From positions 372,001 through 436,000 of the forward strand of contig NZ_JBOIUB010000001.1 of NCBI RefSeq assembly GCF_050749885.1: a stretch of 64,000 nt of DNA. Reading direction: 5' to 3'. Each line of letters starts with the position of its first letter. Position 1 is the stretch's first letter. Below the pieces are notes generated by a model. That model did no database searches and was not told the DNA's origin. It saw nothing but the letters and a program-made list of their open reading frames with translations. The position numbers and the translations under genes were made by a program. Shown here one piece after another: positions 27,945 to 36,670 of the stretch. The stretch comes from Zooshikella sp050749885. Lineage in GTDB: Bacteria; Pseudomonadota; Gammaproteobacteria; Pseudomonadales; Zooshikellaceae.

Positions 27945-29918
27945 ATGTTAGGAAGCGTGCAGGAAAAACTGAACCGGGTAAGACCACCTCGTGTTAAAAT
28001 TACCTATGATGTTGAAACAGGTGGGGCAATTGAACAGCGAGAGTTGCCTTTTATTGTTGGTATCTTTGCAGACTTGACAGGAGACCCCGTAGAGCCATTA
28101 CCACCTGTGAAAGTACGTAAAATGATTGATATTGATCGGGACAATTTTGACGGTGTGTTAGCGGCCGCAGCACCACGAGTAAAACTGTCTGCGATTGCTA
28201 ATGAAATTGACGGGCAGGGCAAGCTATCTGGTGATTTGTTATTTTCCCAATTAGAAGACTTTGATCCGCTTTCAGTGGTCAAAAAAATACCTAAATTAAA
28301 TGAGATCTATGAGCAACGCTGTCGATTACGTGATATGCAAGCCAAGCTTGAGTCCAGTGATGCGTTATGCCAGTTATTAGATGATATGGTGTCTACTTCT
28401 CCCTCAGATGATGCTAATAAAGTGAAGGATGATTTATTGGCCGCATTTAATGGTAAAACTGTTGAAGAATGGGCATCTGCAGAGTCAAATGATTCTCTGA
28501 ATACATTATTATCGCGAGATTATATGCTGTTAAATGAACAGCAACGTACTCATGTTTTGTTATTATTAGGGCAATTTGTCCAGACGATTGTAGCTACGTT
28601 AGATGATGTACGCGCTAAAGGTGTGACCACTGCTTTGCTTATTGACGACAGTATCGCCAAATTTGATGACTTACTGGGACGTCAATTAAACCTCATTCTT
28701 CACTACCCACCATTTCAACAATTAGAGTCCACCTGGCGAGGGTTATATTATCTTGTATCGCGTACTGAAACAGGACAATTATTAAAATTAAAAGTATTAA
28801 ATATTAGTAAACATGATTTACTAAAAGACTTAGAAAAAGCCGTCGAGTTTGATCAAAGTGCTATTTTTAAAATGATTTATGAAGCGGAATATGGTACGTA
28901 TGGCGGTTATCCTTACAGTTTATTGGTCGGTGACTATGAGTTTGGGCGACACCCACAGGACATTGAATTACTGATAAAAATGTCCAGCATTGCAGCATCC
29001 GCTCATGCGCCTTTTATTGCTGCGGCAAGTGCACCGTTATTTGATCTTGATACATTTACTGCACTTGGGCGTCCTCGGGATCTGGCTAAAATTTTTGAAA
29101 GTGTTGAGATGGATGGTTGGCGTACATTCAGGGAAACAGAAGATTCACGCTATATCTCACTGACGCTGCCTAATGTTCTATTACGTTTACCCTATGGTAT
29201 GAATACATTACCTGTGGATGGACTACCTTTTGAGGAAATAGTCTCCAGCAAAAATTATAAAATGTTTTTATGGGGAAATCCTGCGTATATGTTAGCAGAA
29301 CGAATCACCAATGCCTTTGCGCTTTATGGCTGGGTTGCAGCTATTCGAGGAGTAGAAGGTGGTGGTGTTATTAGCGGCTTACCGACTTACAAATATAAGA
29401 CGGATGAGGGAGACATCGCGATGATGTGTCCTACACAAGTGGCTATTACTGATCGGCGGGAAAAAGAGTTAAACGACTTGGGATTTATGGCAATTTGCCA
29501 TTGTAAAGGGTCAAATAAGGCCGCATTTTTTGGTGGGCAAACCACCAATAAACCGAAAAAGTATATCTCTGACGAAGCTAATGCAAATGCGCAAATATCA
29601 GCGATGTTACCCTATGTTTTATGTGCATCACGTTTTGCTCACTTTATTAAAGTCATTATGCGTGACAAAGTGGGTAAATTTATGACGCGCGCCAATGTGG
29701 AGCAGTTTTTAAATAATTGGATCTCTCAATATATTTTACTTGATGATGATGCTTCGCAAGAAGTGAAAGCTGCATATCCTTTGCGTGCTGCGCAGATCCA
29801 AGTTACTGATGTACTTGGAAAACCTGGTGCTTATCGTGCAACGGTTTTTATTAAACCTCACTTTCAACTAGAAGAGTTAACAACTTCAATTCGTTTGGTT
29901 GCAGATTTGCCTGCATAA
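27945..29918 (+). CDS. T6SS contractile sheath, TssB-TssC fused in a single protein
   Basis: Two sheath subunits that are normally separate genes are joined in one 657-residue reading frame. Residues 1 to about 155 match TssB/VipA: RVRPPRVKITYDVETGG, ELPFIVGIFADLTGDP, IDRDNFDGVLA and LSQLEDFDPLSVV-like motifs (seen as SQLEDFDPLSVVKKIP). After a linker (about 150-185) the rest matches TssC/VipB: YPPFQQLESTWRGLYYLV, LLKDLEKAVEFDQSAIF, YGTYGGYPYSLLVGDYEF, TNAFALYGWVAAIRGVEGGG and the C-terminal ELTTSIRLVADLPA region. No stop, start or frameshift separates the halves. Together they build the cytoplasmic contractile tube around Hcp. The start ATG has GGAG eight nt upstream. Confidence 0.93.
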   Translation: MLGSVQEKLNRVRPPRVKITYDVETGGAIEQRELPFIVGIFADLTGDPVEPLPPVKVRKMIDIDRDNFDGVLAAAAPRVKLSAIANEIDGQGKLSGDLLFSQLEDFDPLSVVKKIPKLNEIYEQRCRLRDMQAKLESSDALCQLLDDMVSTSPSDDANKVKDDLLAAFNGKTVEEWASAESNDSLNTLLSRDYMLLNEQQRTHVLLLLGQFVQTIVATLDDVRAKGVTTALLIDDSIAKFDDLLGRQLNLILHYPPFQQLESTWRGLYYLVSRTETGQLLKLKVLNISKHDLLKDLEKAVEFDQSAIFKMIYEAEYGTYGGYPYSLLVGDYEFGRHPQDIELLIKMSSIAASAHAPFIAAASAPLFDLDTFTALGRPRDLAKIFESVEMDGWRTFRETEDSRYISLTLPNVLLRLPYGMNTLPVDGLPFEEIVSSKNYKMFLWGNPAYMLAERITNAFALYGWVAAIRGVEGGGVISGLPTYKYKTDEGDIAMMCPTQVAITDRREKELNDLGFMAICHCKGSNKAAFFGGQTTNKPKKYISDEANANAQISAMLPYVLCASRFAHFIKVIMRDKVGKFMTRANVEQFLNNWISQYILLDDDASQEVKAAYPLRAAQIQVTDVLGKPGAYRATVFIKPHFQLEELTTSIRLVADLPA

Positions 29919-30011
29919 TTTGATAAATAACCAAGTGAAGGATATACCCTTAATGATGGAGTTGATCACAAAAAGTATAAATGAGGTTTCAATTAAAATA
30001 GGAATGATGTC

Positions 30012-30581
30012 ATGGATTTGATTTTATTAGAGCCAGGGAATAAGGAAGTTTTCGGTGGTGATGATAATAGTTGGACAACAGGGGGAAGTTTAATTGACCC
30101 TGTTGACCGGGATGAAATATTGAATTTCGGACAGTGTATAGAATTGGTTTCCGTTCACCAAGGAATGAAACAGCAAGTCACTACCGATGTCAGTAATTCT
30201 GCACGAACATCGGGTAGACCAATTATTACAGAATTTACCTGTGTTAAGTATGTTGATAAAACCTCAGTAAAGTTTTATGAATATTGTTTACGTGCTGAGC
30301 CTTTGGGGAAGGGCACTGATCAACCTACCAAAATATATATTTGTCGAAACTCTGGTGATAAAACTGCGAATATTATGACATTTACCATTCGGGATGCGAT
30401 TATCAGTGAAATTCAATTTCAGTCTCATCCAGATGATATGCCAACGGAACAATTTAAGCTGAATTTTACTGAAATATTGTGGGACTTTACGGTACAAAAT
30501 GCGGATACAACCCGTGCGGGTAAAAAGTCTTCTGGTTGGAGTTTGGCACGCAACCGTGTTATTGGACAGTTTACCAGTTAA
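30012..30581 (+). CDS. hcp: T6SS inner-tube protein Hcp (TssD)
   Basis: This 189-residue protein forms the hexameric rings of the T6SS inner tube, which is expelled by sheath contraction. Family pattern: ELVSVHQGMKQQVTTDVSNS, RPIITEFTCVKYVDKTSVKF, and IRDAIISEIQFQSHPDDMPTE in part (RDAIISEIQF), then EQFKLNFTEILWDFTVQN. It is longer than many Hcp proteins (about 160 residues) through an N-terminal segment and a C-terminal tail (GWSLARNRVIGQFTS). AGGAA lies about 8 nt upstream of the start. It sits between the sheath and baseplate genes, its usual place. A T6SS effector fused to Hcp is not seen. Confidence 0.88.
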   Translation: MDLILLEPGNKEVFGGDDNSWTTGGSLIDPVDRDEILNFGQCIELVSVHQGMKQQVTTDVSNSARTSGRPIITEFTCVKYVDKTSVKFYEYCLRAEPLGKGTDQPTKIYICRNSGDKTANIMTFTIRDAIISEIQFQSHPDDMPTEQFKLNFTEILWDFTVQNADTTRAGKKSSGWSLARNRVIGQFTS

Positions 30582-30678
30582 ATTGTTTTAATTATTAAGC
30601 AGTAGATAGTTAAATTGCAGGTAGATTAAATTATAGAAAAATAGATAAATATTATAATTAAGGAATTAAACGCAACTT

Positions 30679-31062
30679 ATGCGTTACCTATTGGAAAGAC
30701 TGGATGTATTGGGAGAAATAACAAAAGAAGATGTATTGGACCTGGTTATTGAAAATATAACGCGTTTATTAAGTGTAGTGCCTGCAACGGTCAATAGCCC
30801 CATTGATATTTTACATTTGGGACTTCCTGCGGTAGCTGATTTAGCCACAAATCATCGCAGTCAGTTACAGGAAGTAGCAGATCGTATAAAAAAAATAATT
30901 TTAACTTTTGAGCCTCGTTTGCAGCATGTTGAAGTGAGTTTGACGGACCAAAGTGATCCGTTAAATCCTTTTAGCTTAAGAATAAACGCGCAGCTTGTCT
31001 GGCAAGCTCAGTCTATTCCAGTACAGTTTTCTTTACCTGCCAGTGCACTCAAGGGGGAGTAG
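30679..31062 (+). CDS. tssE: T6SS baseplate protein TssE (gp25-like)
   Basis: This small protein of 127 residues matches the gp25/TssE fold that starts sheath assembly at the baseplate. Visible features are VIENITRLLSVVPATVNSP near the N-terminus, then LGLPAVADLATNHR and, at the end, FSLRINAQLVW, as in the family (EPR-type motif here FEPRLQHVEVSL). It is shorter than many TssE proteins (about 130-170) at the N-terminus. It ends one base before the tssF start and the two probably share translation. Confidence 0.85.
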   Translation: MRYLLERLDVLGEITKEDVLDLVIENITRLLSVVPATVNSPIDILHLGLPAVADLATNHRSQLQEVADRIKKIILTFEPRLQHVEVSLTDQSDPLNPFSLRINAQLVWQAQSIPVQFSLPASALKGE

Positions 31063-31063
31063 C

Positions 31064-32887
31064 ATGAATTGGGGGGATTCTCACCCGCTGGCTGATTATT
31101 TTTATCGCGAAATACAGTATTTGCGGCGTGATGGGGTTGAATTTGCGAAAGCGCACCCAGAATATGCTCAAGCACTTGGGTTAAGTGCGGGTGTGTCTGC
31201 AGATCCTCATGTCGAAATGCTGTTACAGGGGGTTGCGTATTTAACAGGGCGATTAAATTACCGACTGGATGTTGATCGTAACCTATTACCTTCTGTTTTA
31301 TTAGATCAGTTATATCCTCATTTAGTTTCTCCCTTACCCGCCATGGTGATGGCTCAGGTTAATGTGCAACCTGATGGCGCTAATTTTCGTGCAGGTTGGC
31401 AATTAGCCCGTGGTAGAAATGTGTTTATTGAAACTGAACAACGACGAGGTGATTTGGTTCGTTGTCGTTTTCAAGTGGCATGTGATACTGCTTTGTGGCC
31501 ACTGGCTATTCAACACATTCATTGGTTATCGCTGGCTGGGTTGCCAGGTGAAGTTATTACGGCAGATGTCGTAGGTGGGGTTCATTTAACCATTACCAAT
31601 TTGGGGGAGGACCCTGTTCAAACCCTGCCAATTTCTCAACTACGTTTTTATATAGCAGGAAACACAATACAGCAGTTTAAGCTGTACGAGTTATTACATG
31701 AGCATGTTGTTTCGTTATGGGTCAAGGTAAATGAAGAAAGTCCATGGCGTAAGCTACCAACTGCGGCGTTAGTCGGGTGTGGTTTTTCAGAAGAGGAAGC
31801 CTTACTACTGGATGAGCCAACCTCATTTTCAGGTTACCGATTGCTGCAGGAGTATTTTGCTTTTCCTGAACGATTTTTATTATTTGATATTAATGGCCTG
31901 GAATTAACGGGGGCTACAGATCAATTTCAGTTATTACTGCTGAGTAATACCGTATTACCCGAACAACTTCATTTATCTGCAGCATCGTTGCGGATGAACT
32001 GTGTGCCTTTGGTTAATTTATTTAAACAGCATTTAGATCCATTACGAATGGATCATCATCATTATGAGTATCGGCTGGTAGCCGATTATTCTCATCACCA
32101 GTACTGCGAAGTCGTTAAACCCATTCACCTGGAAGCTTTTCGTCCTGGCCAGCCTGTTCGCAAAGTCGCATCTTATTTTGAGTTAAGTGATATTTGGCAG
32201 CTGCAAGAAGATGATTATTTTTACCTTTGTCGTCGAGAGCTAAGCCAGCGTCCAGATATTCCTGGTACCGAGTTATGGATTAGTTTGTTGGATCCCAGTT
32301 TGTCACTGACCAATCCCGTGGCCGATACGTTAAGCGGTTTAGTGTGGAGTACCAACCGAACATTACCAGAACAATTGCGACAAGGTGATGAGTTACAGCT
32401 AGAAGGCGCTGGGCCGGTTAATCACCTTACATTGCTGATGTCGCCCACAGCTTATCATCCGCCACCGCTACTAAGCCAAACTCCGTGGTTACTGTTAGCT
32501 CAGGTGAATAATCTGCATTTATCGTTGCATGATAGTGAGTCACTGTTAGCAAATCTACGTCAGTTGTTGTTATTACATGGTGGCATGCGGGGAGAGGCTA
32601 ACCGGAAACAGATTACCAGTCTTCAGAGTATACAGGGCAAAGCCGCTGTTCAGCGGATGGGGAATGAGTTATGGCGTGGTTTTTGTCAGGGGGTAGAGCT
32701 CACAATGACGGTAAATGAAACCCAGTTTGGTCAGGGGAGTCCTCTACTACTGGGCGAGATTTTACAGCAGGTACTCGCACGTTACGTGAACAGCAATCAC
32801 TTTGTGTCTCTCGTGTTACATAGTAAGCAACGGAAGGGCTTATGGAAGCGTTGGCCAGCACAGGTTGGCGAACAAGTCATCCTTTAG
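31064..32887 (+). CDS. tssF: T6SS baseplate protein TssF
   Basis: This 607-residue protein forms the TssF/TssG wedge of the baseplate (VasA/ImpG family). The N-terminal signature is plain: ADYFYREIQYLRRDGVEFAK and YAQALGLSAGVSADPHVEML, with LTGRLNYRLDVD after it. I use the ATG at 31064, which has GGGGGAG upstream and matches the family N-terminus; a longer frame from 30995 would overlap tssE. It runs 46 nt into tssG, so translation is likely coupled. Length agrees with the family. Confidence 0.93.
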   Translation: MNWGDSHPLADYFYREIQYLRRDGVEFAKAHPEYAQALGLSAGVSADPHVEMLLQGVAYLTGRLNYRLDVDRNLLPSVLLDQLYPHLVSPLPAMVMAQVNVQPDGANFRAGWQLARGRNVFIETEQRRGDLVRCRFQVACDTALWPLAIQHIHWLSLAGLPGEVITADVVGGVHLTITNLGEDPVQTLPISQLRFYIAGNTIQQFKLYELLHEHVVSLWVKVNEESPWRKLPTAALVGCGFSEEEALLLDEPTSFSGYRLLQEYFAFPERFLLFDINGLELTGATDQFQLLLLSNTVLPEQLHLSAASLRMNCVPLVNLFKQHLDPLRMDHHHYEYRLVADYSHHQYCEVVKPIHLEAFRPGQPVRKVASYFELSDIWQLQEDDYFYLCRRELSQRPDIPGTELWISLLDPSLSLTNPVADTLSGLVWSTNRTLPEQLRQGDELQLEGAGPVNHLTLLMSPTAYHPPPLLSQTPWLLLAQVNNLHLSLHDSESLLANLRQLLLLHGGMRGEANRKQITSLQSIQGKAAVQRMGNELWRGFCQGVELTMTVNETQFGQGSPLLLGEILQQVLARYVNSNHFVSLVLHSKQRKGLWKRWPAQVGEQVIL

Positions 32888-33963
32888 TTTCACTTTGGCA
32901 GCAACAGCCAATACTGGTTAATTTTTACCAGTTAGTTCGGTTATTGACCTGGCAAGGAGGAGGGCATGACAGCCCCTCCGCTGATCAGGAAAAAAAGCAT
33001 CAGAGCCTTTATTTCTCAGGGGGATATTCGCCTGCTTTTCCTGCCAGTGAAATAGAGTTTGTGGTACCACTTGCTCACCAGCAAGGCTGGCACATTCGGG
33101 TGAATAACTTGAGTTTGGCCGGTAGCCATGGACCATTACCCAATTTGTTTTGGGATGCTATTTGGCGGCGTCAGTTACAGGGACATCAAGTGACCAGTGA
33201 TTTCCTGGACCTGCTTCAACAACGGTTACACTGGTTACGTTGGGCGGTTAAATCACACTGTGTACCAGGCTTAAATAATCTCTCTCCTGAGCAGTCAACA
33301 GTAGGGGTACGACTCGCACGACTGGCAGGTTGGTGTGATGTAAACCATATACATGGACTGGCTGCACGACAGTTGCTGGGACTATCAGGATTACGTTTGA
33401 TGCAGCGCAGTAATCCTGATAGTTGGCGAAGGATATTAATGATCTTGGTGAATGCACCTGTCTCAATACAACCCCTTCATGGTTGTTGGTTAACTATTCC
33501 TGCGAAAGAACGCCTGTACATTGGTCAGACATTATCGGCAGACAGTTTTATTGGTCGTTATTACTGGTGTCAGCAAGCTGCCATCAAGTTGGAAATTGGC
33601 CCACTACCATACACTCATTTTTGTCGCATGCTGCCAGGAGAGCCGATTAATGAAACATTACGACATTGGTTACTGGTGCTGACGGGGGGGGGACTGGACT
33701 GTTGGTTGGTACTTTCTTTGGCAAAAGATACTGTGCCTGCCAGCAGGCTCTCTCAACCACAACCACACTCTCAACCACAGCAACAGCCATTATTCCATGG
33801 GTTACGGTTAAGTTATACCGCTTGGTTACCCGCCATGGCTAAGCATAAAAAAGGGGAGAAAGGGGAGCGTAATACGCTGCAAACCAGGGCTTTGGACCCT
33901 GCACAGTTTTGGTTATACCAAGTGAATGGTGAGCGTGATGGTCAGCATGGAGATGCATCATGA
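32842..33963 (+). CDS. tssG: T6SS baseplate protein TssG
   Basis: This 373-residue protein is the second wedge component (VasB/ImpH family). The N-terminal pattern NFYQLVRLLTWQGGGHDSP is a family hallmark, followed by EIEFVVPLAHQQGWHIRVNN and SLAGSHGPLPNLFWD. It starts inside tssF with GGAAGGG five nt upstream. A run of nine G residues at 33684-33692 lies inside the coding sequence (TGGGLDC, residue ~281) and could slip. The stop overlaps the vgrG start by 4 nt. Confidence 0.92.
   Translation: MEALASTGWRTSHPLVSLWQQQPILVNFYQLVRLLTWQGGGHDSPSADQEKKHQSLYFSGGYSPAFPASEIEFVVPLAHQQGWHIRVNNLSLAGSHGPLPNLFWDAIWRRQLQGHQVTSDFLDLLQQRLHWLRWAVKSHCVPGLNNLSPEQSTVGVRLARLAGWCDVNHIHGLAARQLLGLSGLRLMQRSNPDSWRRILMILVNAPVSIQPLHGCWLTIPAKERLYIGQTLSADSFIGRYYWCQQAAIKLEIGPLPYTHFCRMLPGEPINETLRHWLLVLTGGGLDCWLVLSLAKDTVPASRLSQPQPHSQPQQQPLFHGLRLSYTAWLPAMAKHKKGEKGERNTLQTRALDPAQFWLYQVNGERDGQHGDAS
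33684..33692 (+). repeat. homopolymer of nine G inside tssG
   Basis: The run falls in codons ACG GGG GGG GGA. Runs this long are rare in an AT-rich genome and are prone to length change, which would shift the frame for the last quarter of TssG. Confidence 0.8.
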
Positions 33964-36659
33964 GTGCAATTGGACAAACGCAGCTTCAGCAACATGGTTA
34001 TCAGGAGGTTGTTCTTTATTGGGCCGTTAAACTGCAGAGTGGAGAATGGATAGGAGATGAGACACTTCGCTTGATTCAGCTGCAAGGTCAGGAAAAGACA
34101 GGTGATTTGTTTCAGTTTCAACTGACCCTGCGCGGTAATACTGATGCCAATGGCTTTACCCTGACCTTTGATGAATTACTGGGTCAACCGATGACGATTG
34201 GTATTGTTTATCCCAAGCTAGGCTCAACTCCACAAGATTTCAAAGCGGCATTAGCGGGTTCCTCTGTTCCAGGCATGGTGTTACGTAGCGGAATCGTCGC
34301 CAGTATGGCAATGGAGCAACCAGGGAATTATCAGTTAGTGATGCGGCCATCGCTTTGGCAATTAACACTAACCAATGGTTATCAGATTTATCCGCAGCTA
34401 TCGTTACGTGATGTGGTAGCTAAGGTACTTAAACAATTTGGTATTACGTATTCTATGATCGGTATTACCGGAAGTAGTAATTCAGCATTAACAAGAGTAC
34501 AGGATTGGTTTCAAGCAGGGGAAACGGCATTAGCGTTTATTCAGCGAATTATCCGAAAAGCCCATATTTTCTTCTATTATCAGCACCAGCCCTGGATTGA
34601 TGAGGTTATTTTCAGTAATAGTACAGACTATCCCTGGGCGTTACCTGAGCAGCCAGCGCTGCGCTATACCTATAGCCATTTACCTGAGCAACATGAAGAT
34701 GATGTCGTAACCCATTACCACTATCAGCAGCAAATGGTATCAAGTAGTGTTGCGGCGACACAAACTCGTCAGCAAGCGGCCTGGGAGGCGGATACTGTCG
34801 CTAATACTCAGTCCTATGAAGGTAAGAGTGATGTGGCCCAGGGAACCTTACCGTTTTACGTTTACAAGATCTATCAATACGGCTGTAGTGATCAAGAGGC
34901 CCAACATGAGGCAGACACTCAACAGCAAATGATCAGTGCCTCTGCCACGGAGTTTTCTGGAGGCAGCCAGTGTCCTGCATTACAAGCAGGTTATAAGTTT
35001 TCACTGGCAAACCAACAAGGTGAAAGCCATACCCCTAATCCCATTCAGCCGACGCTTGCTGGACAAACCTTTGTCATTACCGAAGTTTCACACCAAGTCA
35101 CTATCGATGGGCAGTATCAAAATACCTTTAAAGCAACAGAGCCTCAGGGCTTGATTACGGCCTTTTCGATTCAGGAAACCCATCAAGGCAGTGTATTAGC
35201 AACTGTCGTTGATCATGGTGGGGGTGGTTCTGCGGTCAGTGCTGGAGAATGGAAATACTATGCACCGGCGGTCTTTGACCTGGAGTTACAACAGTGTCGA
35301 GATCGGAATAGTACCGATGCCGTCCTTCAAGCTAAAGGAGTATTTGTGCAATTTAGTGTGCAGGGAACTCAGTCTGAACCCTGTTGGGTCAAACTGGCCG
35401 CGCATATGCAAAACATTCCTGAAGTGGGAGCCATTGTGGTGGTAACCCGGGCTAATGATGACTCAGAGCTGCCAGAAATCCAGAGTATTGTGCAGAACAA
35501 TGGCACTAAGGTGGTGACCCCATCCGGCTGGACAGCATCGACCCATGTGGGGAGTCAATACAGTACGCAGTATGGGGATAGTCAAAGTATTCGCTTTGGA
35601 AAGTTATCTCAGGTGCGTTTAAGTGAAGCCATCGGTATTGTACAAGGGGCTTATAATACAGGGCAGTATCGTGATAGCAGCTACTCACAAGGTGCCAGTT
35701 TTAGTTATGCAACAGCAGAAGCGGGTAAGACTGGCTTATTGAGTAGGAGCAAGTCCTGGGGCTCGACTTATAGTGAACATTATGGCCAAAAAAGCTGGAA
35801 TTACAGTGAAATAGATAGCTCGTATAGCGAACAGTTGATGATTGATACGGAGAGCCATACCACGATTCAAAATAAGTCGCTGAGCTATAGCACCATTGGC
35901 GAAACAGAGCAGCACAGTGAAATTCTGACGGATACTCGCAGCTACAGCACCGTTAAGGGCCTCAGTTACAGTGAGTCAACGTTAGGTTCCGTTGAGTCCA
36001 AAAGCACCATTAATGAAGACAATAAGCAAGACTCCGTGATTAAAGGGGATTCCATCAGTACCCAGCAAGTGGATGGTTTGAGTGATTCAACGCAAACGAT
36101 GAATCAAGTGAGCAGTTCCATGACCGCCAGCACACAGTCCAGTACTTCGGCTATTGGTGCCACAACCAGTGCCAATGTCATTGGCAGTGCTACACAAGGC
36201 ACTGTGACAGGTGTCAGCATGAACTCTTCAGCCATAGGGCTCACTTATAGTGCCAATGTGGTGGGTAGTAGTACGGCGGTTAACGTAACGGGAACAAGTG
36301 TGAGTGATACAGTGGTGGGTAGCAGTGTGGCGGCGAATATTACTGGGGCCAGTGTTAACACCTCTATCGTAGGGGCAAGCACTAATACCAATGTTATTGG
36401 CAGTAGTACCGACATAGGTGTGACGGGGGCTTCGACGCGAGTCAGTGTGGTAGGGGAAAGCACTCAGGTCAATGTAACGGGGGTGAGTAATGATGTCAGT
36501 GTGGTGACATCGTCCAACTCCGTGTCAATCAAAGACACTATTGCCGTGGTTGATATTGTAGCCAGTGGCATTCGGTTTCAGTCCAGCTCAGCACTGGTAA
36601 AAACAGAAATTATAGGCACTGAAATTTCGTTATTGTCCGCCATTAAACTGATTATGTGA
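33960..36659 (+). CDS. vgrG: T6SS spike protein VgrG (TssI) with extended C-terminal repeat needle
   Basis: This 899-residue protein is the trimeric spike at the tube tip. The gp27-like N-terminal half is recognisable (LIQLQGQEKTGDLFQFQLTL, ALAFIQRIIRKAHIFFYYQH), followed by a gp5-like OB region with VKLAAHMQNIPEVGAIVVV. From about residue 530 the sequence becomes Ser/Thr/Tyr/Gln rich, and from about 733 to 855 it consists of nine-residue repeats (NVTGTSVSD, TVVGSSVAA, NITGASVNT, SIVGASTNT...), expected to form an extended beta-prism needle. No toxin domain is visible at the C-terminus. It overlaps tssG by 4 nt. Effector loading may fall to the DUF2169 gene downstream. Confidence 0.92.
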   Translation: MSAIGQTQLQQHGYQEVVLYWAVKLQSGEWIGDETLRLIQLQGQEKTGDLFQFQLTLRGNTDANGFTLTFDELLGQPMTIGIVYPKLGSTPQDFKAALAGSSVPGMVLRSGIVASMAMEQPGNYQLVMRPSLWQLTLTNGYQIYPQLSLRDVVAKVLKQFGITYSMIGITGSSNSALTRVQDWFQAGETALAFIQRIIRKAHIFFYYQHQPWIDEVIFSNSTDYPWALPEQPALRYTYSHLPEQHEDDVVTHYHYQQQMVSSSVAATQTRQQAAWEADTVANTQSYEGKSDVAQGTLPFYVYKIYQYGCSDQEAQHEADTQQQMISASATEFSGGSQCPALQAGYKFSLANQQGESHTPNPIQPTLAGQTFVITEVSHQVTIDGQYQNTFKATEPQGLITAFSIQETHQGSVLATVVDHGGGGSAVSAGEWKYYAPAVFDLELQQCRDRNSTDAVLQAKGVFVQFSVQGTQSEPCWVKLAAHMQNIPEVGAIVVVTRANDDSELPEIQSIVQNNGTKVVTPSGWTASTHVGSQYSTQYGDSQSIRFGKLSQVRLSEAIGIVQGAYNTGQYRDSSYSQGASFSYATAEAGKTGLLSRSKSWGSTYSEHYGQKSWNYSEIDSSYSEQLMIDTESHTTIQNKSLSYSTIGETEQHSEILTDTRSYSTVKGLSYSESTLGSVESKSTINEDNKQDSVIKGDSISTQQVDGLSDSTQTMNQVSSSMTASTQSSTSAIGATTSANVIGSATQGTVTGVSMNSSAIGLTYSANVVGSSTAVNVTGTSVSDTVVGSSVAANITGASVNTSIVGASTNTNVIGSSTDIGVTGASTRVSVVGESTQVNVTGVSNDVSVVTSSNSVSIKDTIAVVDIVASGIRFQSSSALVKTEIIGTEISLLSAIKLIM
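36163..36520 (+). repeat. 27-bp repeats encoding the 9-residue needle repeat of VgrG
   Basis: About a dozen consecutive nine-residue units alternate between VTG- and VVG/VIG-centred forms, for example NVTGTSVSD, TVVGSSVAA, NITGASVNT and SIVGASTNT. At DNA level the units are diverged, so copies are old or under selection at protein level. Alternate-frame reading is a shadow. Confidence 0.75.
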
Positions 36660-36670
36660 GTGATGAGGCT

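Noticed and set aside
36245..36463. Minus-strand frame over the VgrG needle
   Set aside because: Shadow of the 27-bp coding repeats on the plus strand.
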